Part shown: one piece after another, positions 44,876-55,943 of the stretch
How the letters are laid out: each line of letters opens with the position of its first letter
Position numbering within the stretch: the first letter of the stretch is position 1
Assembly: GCA_006503535.1 (NCBI GenBank)
Contig: QYRS01000003.1
Coordinates: forward strand, 3,596,001-3,660,000
Origin: Arthrinium phaeospermum
Taxonomy: Eukaryota > Ascomycota > Sordariomycetes > Amphisphaeriales > Apiosporaceae
Direction: 5' to 3'
DNA length: 64,000 nucleotides
Program-made: the position numbers and the translations under genes
The notes under the pieces: model-generated
Seen by the model: only the letters and a program-made list of their open reading frames with translations
Told to the model about the DNA's origin: nothing
The model's database searches: none

Positions 44876-44893
44876 ACCACCACCACCACCACC
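44876..44893. repeat. (CAC)n microsatellite
   Basis: Six consecutive CAC units at the start of a His/Cys-biased nonsense frame. Confidence 0.8.
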
Positions 44894-45053
44894 TGCATCT
44901 CTGCCAAGCCCGTCACTTCCACTTGTCGAATCTGCATCAACACCTTCATCATATCATCAGCTGCACCCACCAGCACGTGAAGCACGTGAACGACAGACGT
45001 AATCTCGCCTGCACTTGTCAAGCCAGGAAACCCACCGCTAACACCGAAACGGC

Positions 45054-45054
<1 letters not shown>

Positions 45055-45084
<30 letters not shown>
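45055..45084. repeat. (GT)n microsatellite
   Basis: About fourteen uninterrupted GT units, ending in GCGCC. Confidence 0.9.
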
Positions 45085-45088
<4 letters not shown>

Positions 45089-47647
45089 CTCCTGCCAGAA
45101 GCTCTATATTACATAACTTGGCAAAACTAATCGGGGATGCTTTTCGTCGACATGCACAATGAACGAACGAGGTCTCAAAATTGAGATCGATCGATATAGT
45201 AATGGGGCTCTCTGCCACGGAGGGAGAGCTCAGAGAGGAGAGACGGCAGACGTACATCGAAACGTGCGCGCGCGCGCAGCCAGTATGCAGCATCCCGGTG
45301 TTATGTCTGCATCGCATCGAGAAGGTGGTTAAGCTACGAGATGGAGAAACAGTGATCGATCGGGATGGTTCCCCGCGCGAGCGACCCTATTTTCCCAGGC
45401 TGCTGCTACAGACTGCTGCTACTGCTGCTGCTCAGTCCACATCTCGCACGCCCTGCAGGTCGGACGAGCCAACAGTTGAAACATGTTTGTTTTAGTAGTA
45501 GGTAGTCCATCTCGTCTGCGGTCGAGATGGAGAAGGGCTTGCAACACGGAAAGGACAGCCGCTGCAACGCTACTGTATGCGTGCTACAATTTGTGGTAAC
45601 AGCAGGCTAAAAACCCTAGAAGCAGAGGACCCATGTTTCTATGACTGATGCGTGGCTATTGTGCCTGGGCTATTTATGTAATAACGTGTCCAATATGGCA
45701 AGTTGTGGTTCTATTCCCTCTCGCAACGGGGAAGGTGGCAGGCTCGCAGGAGACGAAGGAGAGGGGAAACAAAGACCCCGTTAGAGTCGACAGGGCTCGG
45801 GTGGAGAAACCGACTGTAACACCAAATGGGCAGAGACTCCAGAGATCCGTAGGTAGCTGGGGCGGCGCCTAGCGCCAGCAGGGCAGTCAGTCAGGCCACA
45901 CCAGCTCCATGAGGCTGCAAGCCTGCCACGGAATGGAGAGGTCTCGACCCTTTGGGCGTGCAGCTGCAGGAGAAAAGCGGCCAAGCGATGCCACCCAAGG
46001 CAGATAACGGATGCAGAGTGGATCGGCAGGCGGCAGAGGTCTGAAGTCTGAAGATCCGGACAGGGAGAGATTTTCTCTGCTCACGACCCCATACACGTGC
46101 ATGCCCAGAGTTGGTAGCACACAGTCAATACCCGCTCACTAGCCAAATATACTGTGCGTTGTATAACAGCCGGACCGGACTGCTGAGAGAGCCGACTAGA
46201 ACGGACTTGCCAAGGTGGAAAAGGCCGATTCCCATCGGGTGTTGGGTTTTGCGCATCTCACCTATTGGCCGTAGCTGAAGAACCATGTCGCAGAAAGAGG
46301 CAAGCGACCGGCCAACTAACCAGTATCGGAAAATTTCCAACGCAGTAGAGCTGTAAGCGAGTTGACGTTCAATCTGTATAGCGCTTACGCTCGGATCAGG
46401 CAAACGAAGCTGGCCAATCACCAGTAGAGTTTGTTGGATACCTGTCAGACTCTAACTGCCCTCGTGTAGTACAGATTAGGATCTCAGCAGAACTCTCAGC
46501 TCAACCAACATCAAACTTGTTCTGGGCCTGGCGGCAATAAGGTTAAACGCTGAGGCGACATTGTGCTTACGTCGTACTGGCAGTAGCTTGGGGCAATCTT
46601 CGGACGAGTCTTATACCATACCATCACGAACGATCGTCTGTCCCAGTGGCACATCGTACTGGATCTTGCTGACCTTGCCATCGGGACCTGCTTGCCTCAT
46701 CAGGAGTGCGTGACTAATAAAGTCGGGTCTTCCAAGAAAAAAGAAGAAAAAGCGAAAAAAAGACGACTCAGCTAGGCCAGCCAAATCCTGCTGCTGGAGC
46801 GCTTGTTGCATATCGTCAGATCAATCAATCCGATGCCGCAGCCCCGGTTCAAACCCGCTGCTGACGGGGCCAGATAGATAGAGACGAGAACGAGAGCAGG
46901 GCCTTTGTCATCCAAAAGTGACGATAAAAGATTTATCACCGGTACACGCGGGGATACCTGGTTGTCGTGTCTTACTCAACGGCCGTTTACCAGCCTAGTA
47001 GAAGTCATGGGACCGCATAGCTCGCGATGGACCCACGAAGATGCTGGTAGCAGAGACATTTTTTCGGATCGACCAACCCAGTCGCCGTTGGCAGAGACCC
47101 AACGAGCCAACGCTCTACTGTGGATTTCCAGATAAGGCTTCTGTGAGGGAACCCTGGATCGGACTGTAGTGGTTGAAACCTACCCGCATGCAAACGAAAA
47201 GTAGAAACAAAGCAGCCACCGCAAATGCCAAATCGAAAGTTTCAAAGACTTCGGCCAGCGCACGCCCGTCACCGCTTCACGTCATGGGGGGAAGAGGGGG
47301 GCGGAGAGCGTGTTGTATCACTTCGCCTGTGCACGTGTGACATTTTGGATCGGGAAGACTCACTCCCCCGACGATTTCTCATCTTTCAGCTGGGGGGCGA
47401 GCAAGGCCAAGGGGCACTGGCGTTAGGCCCGAGCTGACGACGTGGATTGGGGCAAGGGAAGGGCAAAAAAAAAGGGATCCTCAAGGATATCGTGAACATC
47501 GTGGTATCGTGTTGAAAGAATAAAAATAAATCGAGAAAAAAAATATTACCGGGGATCCCTTGCTGCCCGGCATGCCCGGCGGGCAGCGACACGCGCCAAA
47601 AAGCTGATGATCGACTGGCGACCCACAAGGAATGGAAGCCTGCAAGC

Positions 47648-47790
47648 TTCTAGAAGCGCCGCAGATTTCCAGAATTGTTCTAGAAAATTTCTACGGTGCT
47701 TCCGCATCCGACCATAGGTTTTCCCGAGGTACGTTAGTACAGTTGGCAGTCGCCAGGTGGTCAGATTTTTAGGTGGTCAGACTTCTAGAA
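47648..47790. promoter_or_regulatory. Cluster of heat-shock-element-like sites
   Basis: TTCTAGAA palindromes occur at 47648, 47678 and 47783. Between 47667 and 47691 the units run TTC-2nt-GAA-3nt-TTC-2nt-GAA-3nt-TTC, an almost regular array of inverted nTTCn/nGAAn pentamers, which is what fungal Hsf1 trimers bind. Canonical spacing is 2 nt throughout, and two gaps here are 3 nt. A direct repeat AGGTGGTCAGA (about 47755 and 47771) lies just upstream of the third palindrome. No heat-shock gene was recognised nearby. Confidence 0.45.
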
Positions 47791-50700
47791 GGGAAGCACT
47801 ATCGTGCATTCCAACCGTCCAAAATCGTCAACTATTGATTCCCTCTGGCATCCACGCCAGCGCGCCTACATACGCTAAGAAACTTAGGCGGCTAAGTTTC
47901 AATGGGGATACAGACCTGCTGGATCTCGATTATCCTTTGGTGATACACCACACTAGAAGGCGGGTGCCGCTTGATGTCGCTTGCTGTCGCTGGTCGCGGA
48001 CTTCTGATCGTCCGAATGATCCAAACGATTTCGCAAGGATCCCGAAACAGCCACCAAAATCTTTCAAACAAAAGATCTCGTAAGCTTCGTACTGGGCTCT
48101 GGGCTTCAAACCCCGGACCGTGTTTCTTGCCACGATTGTGAATGAGCGCGGCCTTGGCTTCATAATCCCCTTCTGACAGGCATTTTGACACGCGGGTCAG
48201 CGGTCCGACTCTAGGCGGTGGATGGAGTGAGTTGGTGAGCCTCCATGCCATCTGGGCTGGGCTGTAAGGTACACCACACCACACCGTACCTACATGCCTA
48301 CTCCGTACCTGTCGCCCCTTTACAGCTGTGCAGTGCCGTACGTATGCAGTACCCCGTCCATGATGTGTACAACGCCCAAGAGGTTCTGCTCGATGGCTAA
48401 GATCGGCCTTGCTTATGACTGTACGGTAGAGGTAAGAGAGCGGATAGTGGCAGATGGACCTTCTCCCCACCGGAAAACCAGGACACGACGCTGTCAGGCA
48501 GGATTCCTGCATGGCTTGGGAATGGGGCGCCTGAATCCGTCTTGAGCAGCCGCACGTGGGCAGGCTCTCCTTTGTCAGCCCACTTGCACTATACAGAAGC
48601 GATGTTCGTGGGCCCAGAAGTGCAGGAATCGTGTGATGGTGATTTCTTGCCAGCCTACAATTGACGTCACGCCCTCTCAAAGGAGGAGAAGAAAATAATT
48701 GCAGTAAAAATTAATTGCCCAAAAACGGCAGTGACCGCTTCTTCACTCCCCCGCTCTAGCCCCCAATGCCAAAAGTCGCAAAGCTTCGGCTGGTTGCAAA
48801 TGGGGGCCCTGAGAGCCTAGTGCCCTGGGGCTTTTAGCTGTGTGGAAAGTCAATTGATCTTCAGCTAGCAGACGTATTCCACCTTCCCGCGCGTACTGTA
48901 GGTATGCGGTATGTCGGTGTCAATTATGGAGGCCATGAAGTGCACGATACATTCAAACAAGCACCCCTTGATACTCCAGTCACAGTGGGCTCGGATTGCT
49001 TTGCTCCTGCATACGCCATTCTTGGCTGTTGCTTCTGCTCGGATACCCAAGAAGATTACGTCGCCCGAGAGCAGCAATAAATGGATTCAGTATATCACAC
49101 TACTGCACGTTGATTCACTTGGTGGATAGAAGGGCCAATGATGGACCGACAATAGTTGAAGCATTGCACCTGAGACGCTGATCATAGTTTGATGGCTTCG
49201 GTCCTGTCTCGAAAAGAAGAGAGATCGAAGCCGAGTAGAATAAGGGAGCATGTAGCATAGCTGTATGGCATGCATGCAGGGCTGACGATCTTCTTCCCCA
49301 AACTCCAGGCCGTCCATCTCGCGTCCCTCAATACATCTACATGCCCCCGGACCCTTATTGAGCTTTGAAGTACCAAAACAGCAGCTGCATGTATTTGTGT
49401 TACTTTGCTTGGTCGGGAATTTGAGGGCATTATTGGGACTTGCATGTAAGTCTTGGTTGGGCTGCGGTTTGTCACGAACGGCATTGGCGTGGGCTTTAGC
49501 CGAATACAATACTACTACGTGCACCACTCACCAGAGCAGCCAGCAGCCATCACATCATGTCCAATGATGCAATTTAGCGTGGCTTCTCGAAGCATTCCCA
49601 AGTCTTTTCTCATATGGTGTCAGACAGCAAAGAGATGCGCCCCCTGATAAAGTGCACACGCGATAGTCTTACTGGCGTTTCTCTCCCACACCCAAACCCA
49701 ACCCTAGGCCAACTGCCGGGGTGGGCAGACTTGTCAACTGCTGCTGCTGCTGCATGTCAGTAATGTATGTAATGTACATTATGTACTGTGCCCATCCCCT
49801 CCGACCCACAATCATGGGAGACTCGGCCCATCTTCAGCCATATGTCTGATCACCGATCTTGGATTCCTCAAAGTGAATGGCGTACCTGGTCAACAAGGTC
49901 AACGTCAACAAGGTCAACACGATGCAGCACACACAAAACCACATGTCTCACTAATTCTTGTTTGCTTTGCGGTCGTTACTCTCTTGAGCAATGTTGTCAT
50001 GCCACCACCGCCGAACCGGCCTTAGCGATTTGGGGGGGCATGTCGCACATGATTGGCGCGGGCGGTTTAAATGAACGAGTGCTTGTCGCTCTGCCGAGCC
50101 TGGGAGCCATTCATTGACTGGCTGTGTGCTTGGCTAACGGCTATGCCGCTGGGGGGCATTGACGACTTCAATCTAAAGACAATTTATGACCGACCATTCA
50201 GGACAGCGGGCGGAGTGAAGTTGTATATCCCGGCTGGGTGGGTATCGAAAGGGCCGCAAACGCGGAGGCGCAGGACAGATAGGAAGGTAACAATCCCTCC
50301 CGTTTTCCTCTCCCCAGAGCCAAGTCACGCACCGGCGGCGGGATCTTCATATGTAAGTAAAGTATGGTGTATGCTAATCTGTGCTGCCGCGACCAATCCC
50401 AGCGTCAGATCTTTGTGCACGCGATAACGAGTCCCGATACCGCAGGGAGACCGTGGCCAGTGGAAGCAGAATGCGAAAAAGCAAAGACAGCCCAACGTTG
50501 TACAGACTCAACTCTCGGTACATACTAGGTAGTCTGTCAAGGAGTAAGCACCAGCACCAAACCGACAATACCCTCTTACGCAGGAGGATGGCCAGAAGTG
50601 ACCGGATCCAACAGTCTTCCGGTGGTTGGCTGCTGGATGCGCAGGCCAAGCACCAAGAGCTCCTGAGCAACCCTGGAGGAACACGGCATGCAGCCACCGG

Positions 50701-53700
50701 CTTAGCGAGCATATTGGCGTCGCAGCGGCCTGGCATCACTAATGATGACATTTCACGATGAAACGAGCCTCTTCTTTTTGCCCGTCGCCCCAGCTAGGAC
50801 GAAAACACACAAGAGCCTGAGCAGCATCATTCGAGAACCTCAAATGACATCAACCCACTTCCGTCGCCAACTGTTGCACTTTCAACGATATTCTCTATGC
50901 TGCTGGGCTCATGTACATCCATATTCTTCAATTGCGCGTAATCGAAAACATGAATGGTTCTTCTGATGCTTCCGTTCGGCCAATGATTTTTGACGTGTCG
51001 CAAGTTGTGTACTGGCAAGCAGCAACCCAGGGAGGTGGTTCTGTTCTTATCCTGCCATGTCTGTCTCTGACCAGCGAACTGTGCGAAGAATAACGCCCGC
51101 CTGTCTTGTCGTGTTTCCGCCTACTTCCAAGCCAGCTGATTGGCTGGTCGCATGAAAGTTGCTTCCATTCTTCGACAGACAGTTCCATTTCGCGTCGCTG
51201 CTTTATCTCTTGGGAGCAGGGATCTCACGAGACACTAGTCCCTTCACAGTATTCAGCCGCGCACATCTTCCCGGGATGTATCAGCATCAACGAATTTGAT
51301 TCGTCGAGGTCTCCTTCTAGCGCTCTTCTAGCGTCACGCCACCGGTTGCCACCCTTTCTCTCTTTCTTGGTTCTCTTCCCTCTGCCTTTCTTTGTCCGTG
51401 CAGACAAGTCGTCGTCGTCCCCTTGGATTCTATTCGCTGCGCCCTCTACGTACTTGTGCTCTATGCAAGACCCCTGCCGGGATTGCGTCCTCCTGGCTTG
51501 GCGAAGAGAGAGGAAGGAGAGAGACATGTCAAGGCGTAGGTAGAAGAAAGAGAAAACGAAGTCAGGAAGGGGGCGAAAGTGTGGCCCGGCCGGTGGCAGA
51601 CAATAATCCAAAAAAAAAAACATAATATATGCCGGATTAGGTGTTTACTGGAAACAATTGATATTACTGTAATCGCGCAATGAGGGGCAGCAGAGCACGT
51701 TGATGCAAGACCAAGCTATACATAGTAATGGCGAGGACTATCGAAGATCATTTCGAGAGCACGATACTAATAACCAACTTTCCTCAGCAAGGAGAACGAA
51801 GCCGGATCTGCTAGCGGCCATCTGCGTTGCTTCAGAATAACAAGAAGCATTACGGTACATGGCGCACCTGAATGGCTGAACGGGGCACTTGACAGCGCCT
51901 CCAATTGGGTCCTGGAATGGGTGACCTTCCTATGTGAGAAGAAAAGGATGGAGTCCCTCTACTGTGCTGTAGAAAGAATGGGCTGCTTTTAGGGGGGGTG
52001 TACGGCAAGGTGTAGACACTGTATGCAGGTTATTGATTGAATGTACACTGGACCGCGCTAGAAGACAGGGCCCAGTCCTGGGTCAATGGAGTCATTGGAG
52101 CGATCCTGGACAGTCTGGGAGTCTGGGTGCCTCCCCCCTGCAACGAAACCCCCCTGTCCTGCCTCCTCCCCTCCCCACCCTCCTCTAGCATCATGCTTGT
52201 TCCATTTAGCACCCCATCTTCATTGATTGAAAGGAGAGACGGGTTTGCTTCGATCGCTGTTCTTGTACCCAAGTACACCACCACGCCCGGGGGCTGCTCA
52301 GCTTTAGGTGGTCATCTCCCGTTCCCATTAATCTATCAGGCGTTCCCGCGCAACCTCACTCCCAGTCCCTCCATCAAGTCTGTACGGTGGTTCTGCTAGT
52401 TCAACGATCTATTCTTGAATTCTGCTCAGCTGTCTGTATCAGTCGTTCGGAATCAAGAGTTGTGTGCGTATAACGACGGCATCGCCTTCACCGAGTGCTT
52501 GACCTTTGTTTGGAAAGTTCTCTTTTACCTCCAGTTGCCATCCTCGTCGGGCTTGTCAACGGCTTCAACTACTTCTACCTACAACCTGCTATCACTACTA
52601 CTACTACTTACTGCTTGGATACCAAGAGATAGCACGATACGTTTTTGCTTGTTTGGTTACTTGCACTGCCTGGACTTTTCGTCATTCATTACTCAACACA
52701 GTCAGTCCGACCCGGTACGACTAATCCGTTCACCACACGACACACGCACTGCATACGTACCTTTGGCACCAAACCACAAAAGAAACCAGCGAACGATCGA
52801 GCGAGTAGAAAGCGCGCCGCCTAAACTGTTACTACAGACTTATTACCGCCCTTAGATAATACCAACCCTCCCTGGAGCGCAACCCGCCGACATTTCCACT
52901 AGATCGTCTCGAACACCGGCCCAACGCCCACATCCGATCTCACCAACGCTTGCCTCGTCTGACGACCGCTCCACACCCGTCATAGGAGATTTGCCAGAAA
53001 GCGGATCCCCTCAACTTTCGTTTGGCGGGCTGTACTTGTTGCGAATTCTTTAGGGCCGGCCGTGCAACGTATGCGCAGCCCCAATTGTGTGTGTGGTTGT
53101 ATCGCTGCTGGTTCCCGGCTCTTGCTGCTTGGCACTTCTTGGGTCTTGAGTCTTCGCTACTGCTCTACGACGATTCTAGTCCTGCTGTGCGCCGTAAAAA
53201 CAGTGGACGCCCTTCTCTCTTCCTTCGCCCGCCCTACCGCTCTGCAGCAGTGCACGGCATAGAAAAGTGCTAGAAGCCCATTCTTTCATCGTCCCTCGTT
53301 CCGCTACCCGATAAGCTTTTGACCAGAGAGAGTGCTCGAGAGTATCACTAGACCAAAGCATATCTGCCTGTCCATCTGTTCAGGTTAACCTCGCCGCTCC
53401 TTTCGAAACTCTATTATCGGTCCAGTCCCCCTCCAAACACCTGTCGTCCAACACACACGCAGGGTACCTGTCTACCTCGGGGTTATTACCACCACATAAG
53501 CTCGACTTGCCAGCGGAACTTACCTCAGATCCCTCGAACCAACCGCCCCCTGTTATTTCGAAATTTGGACATTTCCGGAACTCTATAGACTGCCGTCAAG
53601 GGCCCAATACAGACTCGGCTCGACTCTTAATAACGTCACTCCTACTCGGCCGTGTTTCTTCTCCTTCCAGCGAGAAAACACCAGAAGCCAAGCATCTCAC

Positions 53701-54080
53701 CCTATACCTGCTTGCACCACGTGGATTGCTTTGCGGACAGTCGCTTTTTACAAGACAGGCATATGCGAGCGTAACCCAGATTTCGTTTCGTTTGGAGACA
53801 TCCTTCTGTTGATACCCGTCCAGCCTAAGCAGCAGCCACCCGTCGTTTGCTGTAGCAACACATCACCACATACCTCAACAAACCCCCCTCGGGATAACCT
53901 GCAAGTAATGTGTCCGGGCTCACTGTGGCTCTGAAACAACTTGTCTCTTCTATCGCATGGGCCGATAACATTTGCGGAAGTGGATTGGTCTGCAGGCATC
54001 CCGTTTGCAGTCTTGTAATCCGATCCGAGGCGAAGAGAGAATCATCCTCTCGCTATTTCAAATCCCCCCCGACTGAAATA

Positions 54081-55145
54081 ATGGGAAAGTCTAGATTACG
54101 TGGAAGCTCTCCGACATACCTGACCCCGTCTCCGAGGGCAATATCACCACCGTCTTCAGTCTGCGAGGACTGGGACACCGAAACCGCCATGTCTACATCC
54201 CGCCCAGCCAGTCTGGCTATTCCCCGTACCGGTTCACCGGCCGCCAGACTGCCCTCCTTATCCGATATTCTCTCCAACACGGCCGCCCCGCCATGGACAT
54301 TAAGTGCATTCACTGCCTACCTGTCCCAAAACCACTGCCTCGAAACACTCGAGTTTTTAATAGAGGCCGAACGATACACTGCTTCATACTTGCATTTGGT
54401 AAACTCACAAGAGCAGATGTCTCAGCAACAAATAGATACGCTATGTTCTTCGTGGGATCGAATGATGCATACCTATATTACGCCCTACGGCTCGCGAGAA
54501 GTCAACTTACCAGCACCGGTTCGCGATCGCTTATTGGCCCTGAGTCAATCCCTCCCCAAACCACCAACACCGTCCGAGCTTAGTGAAGCCGTCGCGATCG
54601 TCCAGGAGTTGATGAGCGACTCGGTCCTTGTCCCCTTTTGCCAGTCTGCCTCCATGGCAGTCGCCGGGCAACAGTCTGCGGAAGAGAGCCGCGAGCGCGA
54701 GGGACGACACAGCCGGTCGCGTCTGAGAGTGCCCAAGGAATCGTCGTTTTCGGACGAGACCTCGCACTCTCCCAAAAACACATTCCTTCCTCTGCTTAGC
54801 CTTGCCCGCAGCAGCATACACAACCGATCATCATCCATCATTGCCTCCGAGCACGCCGATGGGGACTTGGTCACGGACGACAGCAGCAGTCCGAACTCGA
54901 CACCTGGGGTCGAGCCGGTGACACCGCCAACTACACCGCCATCGTCGGACTTCGCGTTCAGCACTTCACCCAACGGGCTGCAACGGGCCATCTCGGGCAA
55001 CAGCTGGAAGAAGATGGGCGCCAAGCTCGGCTTGAACCGAAAGAACCGGTCCATGCGTCGCTCGCAACCAACCAACATGCCTTCGAGCACCAGCGCGGAC
55101 ATGCCACCCCCACTGCCGACCGCCAGTTCGGAATCCCCCTTATGA
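54081..55145 (+). CDS. RGS-domain protein (RgsA-like regulator of G-protein signalling)
   Basis: The first in-frame ATG is at 54081 (MGKSRLRGSSPTY); the frame is open above it only from a GTG. The frame ends at TGA 55143-55145, giving 354 residues. An RGS domain occupies about residues 58-205. It opens LPSLSDILSNTAAPPWTLSAF, then AYLSQNHCLETLEFLIEAERY (alpha-4-like region), and ends VPFCQSASMAV. RGS proteins speed GTP hydrolysis by G-alpha subunits and so damp heterotrimeric signalling. The wording and size resemble Aspergillus RgsA. The tail is Ser/Pro-rich and basic (KKMGAKLGLNRKNRSMRRS), possibly membrane- or 14-3-3-binding. No intron was detected. The same frame continues open beyond the TGA for 798 bases, so the true C-terminus is in doubt (see next entry). 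The leader upstream is unusually long and pyrimidine-rich. Confidence 0.82.
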   Translation: MGKSRLRGSSPTYLTPSPRAISPPSSVCEDWDTETAMSTSRPASLAIPRTGSPAARLPSLSDILSNTAAPPWTLSAFTAYLSQNHCLETLEFLIEAERYTASYLHLVNSQEQMSQQQIDTLCSSWDRMMHTYITPYGSREVNLPAPVRDRLLALSQSLPKPPTPSELSEAVAIVQELMSDSVLVPFCQSASMAVAGQQSAEESREREGRHSRSRLRVPKESSFSDETSHSPKNTFLPLLSLARSSIHNRSSSIIASEHADGDLVTDDSSSPNSTPGVEPVTPPTTPPSSDFAFSTSPNGLQRAISGNSWKKMGAKLGLNRKNRSMRRSQPTNMPSSTSADMPPPLPTASSESPL

Positions 55146-55943
55146 GGGTTACAGGTCACATCATCACACGAAATCACTACGAGCACTACAACTGCGTTCC
55201 TTGAGCCAATCGACAGGGACGATCTCCAGGTATCCCCAAGGTCATCTTGGGAGGATCCCCATCCGGGTCAGCGCATTCCGATACCCGCGAAACCTGACAG
55301 TGCTCTTGAACATGCTCAGACTGCTCCTAGTAGTTTAGTGGGTGGTGTGGCCGCAAATGGCGAAGGCCCACCCTCCGAATGCGGCCCCCGTATGGTGCGC
55401 CGTACCACCCGGCTTCGACACCGCAACACGATGCCCAAGCCCTTGAAGATCCCGGCAAAGGTTCCGGAAGAGCCGGAATCTAAAAGCGCGCCCTTGATCT
55501 CCTCGCGCCCGATCGAGTTCCCCATGATCACACCGCGAGTGTCGGTTACCGGGGTTCCGGATCTAGGTCAAACAAAGGCAGTGGAGATCGACACCGACAC
55601 TGAAACAGACGTGGGCACCTCTACCGACCCGTCCGACCTGGATGAGGCCAAGGTCACAGAGTCTCCGTCGTGTTTTCTCACAGACGTATCCAATTATTTG
55701 AGCGTCCAATCCCAGCTCGAGGAAGACGATGCATCTGTTACAGTTGTGGACTCTGACGCCTACAGCCGTACAAGCTCCATGGAGGATCTCTACGGCTGGG
55801 AGGCCGAGCTGGACCGCAAGTTGGGCTGCGACGTTTCGAAATACAACCACTTCGAATACCGCCGTGCAGATGGGGCCAAGCGCAGCCTTCTGCACCGTGT
55901 TTTCAACCTCCCCAACAGCCGCCGAGGCAGCAGCGGGAGCTAA
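55146..55943 (+). CDS. In-frame open continuation downstream of the RGS gene TGA
   Basis: Directly after the TGA, the same frame stays open for 265 codons to a TAA. The sequence looks coding throughout: TTTAFLEPIDRDDLQ, WEDPHPGQRIPIPAKPDS, MVRRTTRLRHRNTMPKPL, then an acidic segment (EIDTDTETDVGTSTD) and the structured end MEDLYGWEAELDRKLGCDVSKYNH. A separate gene starting at its own ATG (55392) is possible, but the 82 codons above that ATG would then be open by chance. No canonical donor lies before the TGA that would splice it out. Likely explanations are that it is the C-terminal part of the RGS protein separated by a nonsense change or base error, or by stop-codon readthrough, or a distinct short gene. 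No family recognised. Confidence 0.55.
   Translation, partial: GLQVTSSHEITTSTTTAFLEPIDRDDLQVSPRSSWEDPHPGQRIPIPAKPDSALEHAQTAPSSLVGGVAANGEGPPSECGPRMVRRTTRLRHRNTMPKPLKIPAKVPEEPESKSAPLISSRPIEFPMITPRVSVTGVPDLGQTKAVEIDTDTETDVGTSTDPSDLDEAKVTESPSCFLTDVSNYLSVQSQLEEDDASVTVVDSDAYSRTSSMEDLYGWEAELDRKLGCDVSKYNHFEYRRADGAKRSLLHRVFNLPNSRRGSSGS

Larger units (their letters stand above)
38106..54080. other. 16-kb region without a convincing gene
   Basis: Open frames are short, overlap on both strands and show no domains or splice-consistent chains. The largest are 38511-38996 (+), 44169-44618 (+) and 47892-48680 (-). Base composition varies from A/T-rich (about 39,600-40,400) to GC-rich (about 41,500-42,200). 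Features seen include microsatellites, an 11-G run at 42601-42611, HSE-like sites near 47.65-47.79 kb, and pyrimidine-rich DNA at about 52,300-53,900 that reads like a long 5' leader of the RGS gene. Long regulatory regions ahead of signalling genes are usual in these fungi. A lncRNA is possible but unproven. Confidence 0.5.

Noticed and set aside
47892..48680. 262-codon minus frame
   Set aside because: Long for noncoding DNA, but Arg/Ser/Cys-rich with no domain. Possibly a relic; nothing to name.
50381..50761. 126-codon plus frame (possible exon with GGWLLDAQAKHQELL)
   Set aside because: Reads plausibly in part, but no neighbouring exon or domain was found, and the opposite strand is equally open.
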